Shown piece after piece: positions 59,972 through 64,000 of a stretch of 64,000 bases of DNA (its first letter is position 1; each line of letters opens with the position of its first letter). The position numbers and the translations under genes were made by a program. The notes beneath the pieces were generated by a model. It was not told the origin of the DNA. It made no database searches and saw only the letters and a program-made list of their open reading frames with translations. The stretch is from Nanosynbacter sp963524495 (GTDB lineage: Bacteria; Patescibacteriota; Saccharimonadia; Saccharimonadales; Saccharimonadaceae): positions 744,001-808,000 of the forward strand of contig CP128407.1 in NCBI GenBank assembly GCA_046846435.1. Direction: 5' to 3'.

Positions 59972-62077
59972 CTACTGTTCAATCGGCCTTGTCAATTCAA
60001 CATTGATAGAGATTTTATCAACATTAAACATCTCCACTAGTTCGCGCATGAGTCGTATTTTTTGATTCGTATTTGTTGCTACGTCAACCACAAGCCCTGT
60101 GTCGTGAATCTTTACGGAATTAAAAAATCTTTTAGAATCATTACTAATCCAATTTTTCGTCTTTTCGCTATTCATAATCTGATCAGTAAAATCAGGGTTC
60201 TCGTCATACAAATACTCGCAATAGACGCCAAGAATTTGCGACCAGCTCGTTACTGGATATGAATCATCACCGATATAGAACATCTTTACCATTGTGCCCT
60301 TGAAATCAACATCATCAAAAATATTAACTTTCGTATCAAGCACTGGCGGTTCAAACGTACTTGTTGGCAGCGGCCAAATTTTAATTATTTTATCAATCCA
60401 CCACCGCTGGCGCTCCAATATTGCCGCTTCATTCCATGTATCATATTTAGCAACAGTCTTATTAATCTTAAGCGGGCTATCAGCAAACCCGTCTGGCATA
60501 TCGCGCTTTTCCCGGAAACTCTTGTTTGAATATTCAGAGTTATATCCCGTCAATGTCAAATTCGCTAGCCCATGCAAATATGTGCCATGAATTTCGTCGG
60601 CATAGTCACCGAGCTCATCCCGCCAAGCATTGGTCATGGTTTGCGGCATAATATGTTCAATCGTTAGGTGTAGCTCTTTGTTATTAATTTGTTTCAGCAA
60701 TGACACGTCCTTAGACTCATCGTCAACCGCAGTTAACAAATACATAACATTGGAAGAGCGCTGATTATAGGTAAAGTTTGCTTTTATCGCTGTTTCTATT
60801 TCATTATTTCTTGGTAGGCGAGTTTGTCCACTTCTCGAAAGCATAGTGTATTTTAGCACTTCAATATATACTGCATTGTTCTGTTCGACACTCGATAATA
60901 TATTTCTATGCAATCCCGCAAAATAGTTATCTAGACTTGCTGTCGATAGGTTAACGACGATACGCCGCGAAAAGTAGACACGTAGCACATCAAATACCTC
61001 AGCAATTTCATCATCAGACAAATGTCCATCTTGCCAATATTTCATAACTGATACAACATACGGGAAGAATGCTTCGATTCTCAAATAGCGCATAATGAAC
61101 GCTGCCGAGTTCAGCTTGGTAAATTCATTATTGACATCTATACCAAACTTCAAAAAGCGATAGTATTTTAATATTCTCAAAATCTCACCATAAAATGTGT
61201 CAAGCGATTCATACGACTGATCATCAGAAATATTATTAGAAAAAGCTTTTTTAAACTCTGGATACACCTTATCAGTATTTACGACCGATTGGTTTTTAGC
61301 AATCAAATAAACACGGAAAAAGTCGGTAATATCGTCACGCTGCGGATCGGTTAAGTATGTTTCAATATGCTGCCAATAGTTAGTCAAAACATAATCTTGT
61401 TTTTCTGAGGTGTACAACATCAATGAAAAATTCCGAATTTTATCGCCATCTGTCAATGGCTTGCCAGTTGAGTTAATACTTTCAAAAACTTTTTGTGGAT
61501 TATCGTCATCTTTATCTAGCACGATTGTGACAATTTCAAAATCATCAAGCGTGTTAATGTACTGTTCTAAATGATCACGATCTCTAAAATATTCATAAAA
61601 TTGAAGATAAGACTTACATAAATTACTTTTCTTTTCATACTCGGTCAATTCCGCCTGGCTAAATATTTTCTCAAATATTTTATTGTCAGTAGTTACCGCC
61701 CGAAGTTTGATACGGTTTTCCTCTGATCCATATTGTTTTGCATATCTATTGTATAAATACTCATCCTTAATTTGCTCGGCTACCAGTTCAATCTTTTCAG
61801 GAGATTCCAGCGCCAAATGGTAAATTGCGGTAATCATCAGCAAAACTGTCGTTGCACGCTGCTGACCGTCGATAATGATACTTCGGTCGCCGTCGTTGAT
61901 ATACACGATACTGCCGAAATAATGCTTTTTATCTCCACGCTTCACCTCTTCAAGGTCGTCTAAAAACATTTGGACATTATCGGCTGTCCAAGAATAAGGG
62001 CGTTGAAAATTAGGTATCTCAAAGAATTTGTTTGGCGTATATAAGAATAATTTAATGTTAGTTTGCAGCGCTTTCAT
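59972..62077 (-). CDS. GmrSD-type DUF262/DUF1524 restriction protein
   Basis: 701 residues. DUF262 (ParB-like) N-terminal domain with IPNFQRPYSW near 21-30 and IIIDGQQRATT near 67-77, where NTP binding or hydrolysis is expected; helical middle; DUF1524 His-Me nuclease near 475-560 with LTIEHIMPQT and the NSEYSNKSFREKR segment; then a further C-terminal domain of about 110 residues. The two-domain GmrSD type IV enzymes cut modified phage DNA. Single-chain form here. Independent leaderless promoter. Confidence 0.88.
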   Translation of the reverse strand: MKALQTNIKLFLYTPNKFFEIPNFQRPYSWTADNVQMFLDDLEEVKRGDKKHYFGSIVYINDGDRSIIIDGQQRATTVLLMITAIYHLALESPEKIELVAEQIKDEYLYNRYAKQYGSEENRIKLRAVTTDNKIFEKIFSQAELTEYEKKSNLCKSYLQFYEYFRDRDHLEQYINTLDDFEIVTIVLDKDDDNPQKVFESINSTGKPLTDGDKIRNFSLMLYTSEKQDYVLTNYWQHIETYLTDPQRDDITDFFRVYLIAKNQSVVNTDKVYPEFKKAFSNNISDDQSYESLDTFYGEILRILKYYRFLKFGIDVNNEFTKLNSAAFIMRYLRIEAFFPYVVSVMKYWQDGHLSDDEIAEVFDVLRVYFSRRIVVNLSTASLDNYFAGLHRNILSSVEQNNAVYIEVLKYTMLSRSGQTRLPRNNEIETAIKANFTYNQRSSNVMYLLTAVDDESKDVSLLKQINNKELHLTIEHIMPQTMTNAWRDELGDYADEIHGTYLHGLANLTLTGYNSEYSNKSFREKRDMPDGFADSPLKINKTVAKYDTWNEAAILERQRWWIDKIIKIWPLPTSTFEPPVLDTKVNIFDDVDFKGTMVKMFYIGDDSYPVTSWSQILGVYCEYLYDENPDFTDQIMNSEKTKNWISNDSKRFFNSVKIHDTGLVVDVATNTNQKIRLMRELVEMFNVDKISINVELTRPIEQ

Positions 62078-62083
62078 ATGTTA

Positions 62084-62089
62084 ATTATA
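62084..62089 (-). promoter_or_regulatory. Leaderless-type -10 box of the GmrSD-like gene
   Basis: TATAAT, spacer TAACAT (6 nt), ATG at 62077. Confidence 0.65.
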
Positions 62090-62125
62090 CTACTCTATTG
62101 ACACCTCTTCGGAGCGCTGTATTGC

Positions 62126-64000
62126 TTAAACCTTCACCGGTTGCCGGCCGCGCACCACGCATATCGCCACTACAAACATACCAACCAACCGCGATACTAA
62201 TGAGGCGTCGTCTGCGCTTGATTGAGCCGTTGACGCAGACTCTTCTTCTGGATTGAGCTGGCTGTCGTCCGGCCATATGCCAGGGGATTGACAGCTTTTT
62301 ACAACCAAAACATTATCACTCACGGCACTCGTTTCGCTATTATAACCGTAACTGTCAACCGCGCTGGCAACCGCCAAATCATTCTGTTCGTCCACTTCAG
62401 ATACTTCAGTAGCAGCAAGTTCTTCTTGCGCTTCAGGTAAATCAATAGCTGGCTCTACATCGCTGGTATCCGTAATTATAGCCTCAACTTCATCATCCAA
62501 GGGCGGTAAATCACTTTTTTCCGATGTTTCCATAACTATACTGTCATGTTCCTCGCGAGGCATGATGCGCTCCTCTAAAATTTCCACTGCTGGCTCATCC
62601 AGCTCAACATCACGTATTGGTTCAATAGCCGGCGAGACAGGGATAGCTATCTGCTCCTCTGGCTCATAATCACTGGTGATTTCAGGAGCTGATGCTGCCT
62701 TGAGATTATCCAATTGCCCCACGGAATCCATATCAACACCAATCTCGTCGTCTACAGAGAGTTTCAAATCACCAGGTTCTTCACACACCGTAACGACTTC
62801 TGCCGGCGATATCACCGCGGCTACTTCAGTTAAGGTTAATTCTGATTCCACTCCCGGCAAATCCTGCTTCACAAAAAACACCTCTTCCTCAACCCAAATC
62901 TTATCTTCACTGCGACCGATGTCCGCGGTGGTGTCATAGTAATCAAGTTGCCTAAAGACAGGAATTTGCGGCTCGCTCGCATCCGTATCAACCGCTAATT
63001 CATCACCCAATTCCTGCGACAGATCAACGGCAAGTTGAGCGCCATTTCTATCAACTGCTGTGTGTTTATCTGGTAGATTCGGCGCAATGTCTATCATTTC
63101 TACAGATGCCGCCATATCAGTTTTATCTGTTGTATTTACCACATCATTCGCTACGAATACATCTGTTTCTACATCATCAATCTTCGGCTGTACCAAATTA
63201 CTGTCAAAGTTGGCACGGTCGCCGATAATCAAAGAGTTCTCGCTACTTTCGACAAGCATCTGCTCCTGTGACAATATAGCTTGCGGTGTTCCGCCAGATT
63301 GACCAATAGAATAACTGCCTGACGATTGATACGTCTCGTTTTTATCGTATTCCGCCGGCACGCTAGCCGCGACTGTTCGCTCCTGGGATAGCAGCACATC
63401 ATCTACGTCCGGCGTCAAGCTCCCGGGCTGTTCATTATCAGCGCCGTCAAGAGCTTGGATAGAGCCATCATAACCTGCCGCCATGCCTAGTTCAGCTTCG
63501 CGAGGCTGCGTATTTTGTAGCGGCTTCACATTAGAACCATCAATTGATTCTGACGCCAGCTTATCCATCTCTGTTGCATCAAATTGCGCTGCCAAGTGCT
63601 GTTCAAAAATTGGCGTAAAATTGCCTTCTGCCGCTTGCCTTGGTTCAGGATTAGACGATTTTGACGTTGTTATAACAACGTCATTTTCTTTTGGGTGTTC
63701 AATTGATGATGGTTTTATATCAGACACCGCAGCAGCATCATTGCCATCGTATGTATTTTCCACAACACTATCGACGAGTTTATTTTCGCCAGACAAGAAG
63801 TTGGCAGTTTCATTTTTTGGCAAAGTATTATTCTCGTTAGCAATTTGAGTGTCCTCGCTTACCGCTGGCGATGACAGCACAGTTCTCGTTTTCGTTCGCG
63901 TCGGTATGTCTGAAGATTCGAATGCTGGCTGCTGGTTTTCTTTATCTGCTGCACCAGAAACAACATCAAAAGTCTGCTGTTTTATTTCTATCGACGGACG
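62126..64000 (-). CDS. Long acidic repetitive protein, 5' end outside window
   Basis: The frame stays open to the right edge, so this is the C-terminal 625 residues of a longer protein. Very rich in Asp, Glu, Ser, Val and Ala (for example EVEAIITDTSDVEPAIDLPE), without obvious domains; probably disordered. The C-terminus ends in a short hydrophobic segment (LVSRLVGMFVVAICVV) followed by a basic RGRQPVKV, so it could be tail-anchored. Not recognised. Confidence 0.65.
   Translation of the reverse strand, partial: RPSIEIKQQTFDVVSGAADKENQQPAFESSDIPTRTKTRTVLSSPAVSEDTQIANENNTLPKNETANFLSGENKLVDSVVENTYDGNDAAAVSDIKPSSIEHPKENDVVITTSKSSNPEPRQAAEGNFTPIFEQHLAAQFDATEMDKLASESIDGSNVKPLQNTQPREAELGMAAGYDGSIQALDGADNEQPGSLTPDVDDVLLSQERTVAASVPAEYDKNETYQSSGSYSIGQSGGTPQAILSQEQMLVESSENSLIIGDRANFDSNLVQPKIDDVETDVFVANDVVNTTDKTDMAASVEMIDIAPNLPDKHTAVDRNGAQLAVDLSQELGDELAVDTDASEPQIPVFRQLDYYDTTADIGRSEDKIWVEEEVFFVKQDLPGVESELTLTEVAAVISPAEVVTVCEEPGDLKLSVDDEIGVDMDSVGQLDNLKAASAPEITSDYEPEEQIAIPVSPAIEPIRDVELDEPAVEILEERIMPREEHDSIVMETSEKSDLPPLDDEVEAIITDTSDVEPAIDLPEAQEELAATEVSEVDEQNDLAVASAVDSYGYNSETSAVSDNVLVVKSCQSPGIWPDDSQLNPEEESASTAQSSADDASLVSRLVGMFVVAICVVRGRQPVKV

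Overview
The window reads as a compact, gene-dense chromosomal segment of a Candidatus Saccharibacteria (TM7) bacterium. This is inferred from several things seen together: very short intergenic gaps; a class I lysyl-tRNA synthetase; an arginine deiminase operon (arcA-arcB-arcD-arcC) in a cell that otherwise shows almost no biosynthesis; Gram-positive style envelope genes (LtaS-like enzyme, MurC, DivIC, NodB-type deacetylase); and standard use of TGA as stop, which argues against Gracilibacteria or SR1. There is no rRNA, transposase, integrase or CRISPR array. Three tRNAs are present: initiator Met, a second CAU tRNA and Pro(CGG).

Layout. 0-2.8 kb: a tight operon of a six-helix membrane protein, a solitary ATP-cone protein, a flavoprotein of the disulfide-reductase fold without its redox cysteines, and CutA. 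2.8-8 kb: small hypothetical genes, two tRNAs, DivIC, an alpha/beta hydrolase. 8-15.3 kb: MurC, the recA-NUDIX-hydrolase-recX cluster, a pilin-like protein, membrane proteins and a DsbA-like protein. 15.4-25.4 kb: a candidate small gene, two CorA proteins, a DHA2-type exporter, MazG, LysRS, an ABC-2 exporter, a CHAP protein. 25.5-30.3 kb: the arginine deiminase operon. 30.3-40.3 kb: a methyltransferase, a SMUG2-like glycosylase, a frameshifted kinase-like gene, an amino-acid ABC importer, an LtaS-like enzyme, GalE. 40.4-49.7 kb: CIRCE-controlled ClpB without N-domain, a PadR-controlled FtsX-type ABC transporter, and a thiol-redox/deacetylase operon. 49.7-62.1 kb: a defence island with a type III restriction-modification operon (mod, AAA ATPase, a 38-residue hydrophobic ORF, a membrane-anchored helical protein, res), a TPR-like protein, RadC and a GmrSD-type DUF262/DUF1524 protein. 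The right edge cuts a long acidic protein.

Two things stand out. First, at least 20 genes have a -10 hexamer (TATAAT-like, often preceded by TGC) lying 6-8 nt upstream of the ATG, so their mRNAs should be leaderless; genes inside operons instead carry Shine-Dalgarno sequences. This rule was used to correct many start codons. Second, mod and res are separated by about 2.4 kb holding an ATPase with a C-terminal R-x4-H motif, a palindrome, and a hydrophobic micro-ORF overlapping a membrane protein gene by GTGA. This is the best candidate here for an undescribed composite defence system.

The genes fit a host-dependent life: ATP and ammonia from host arginine, amino-acid import, a rigid and modifiable envelope, extracytoplasmic disulfide handling, multidrug export and layered anti-phage defence.
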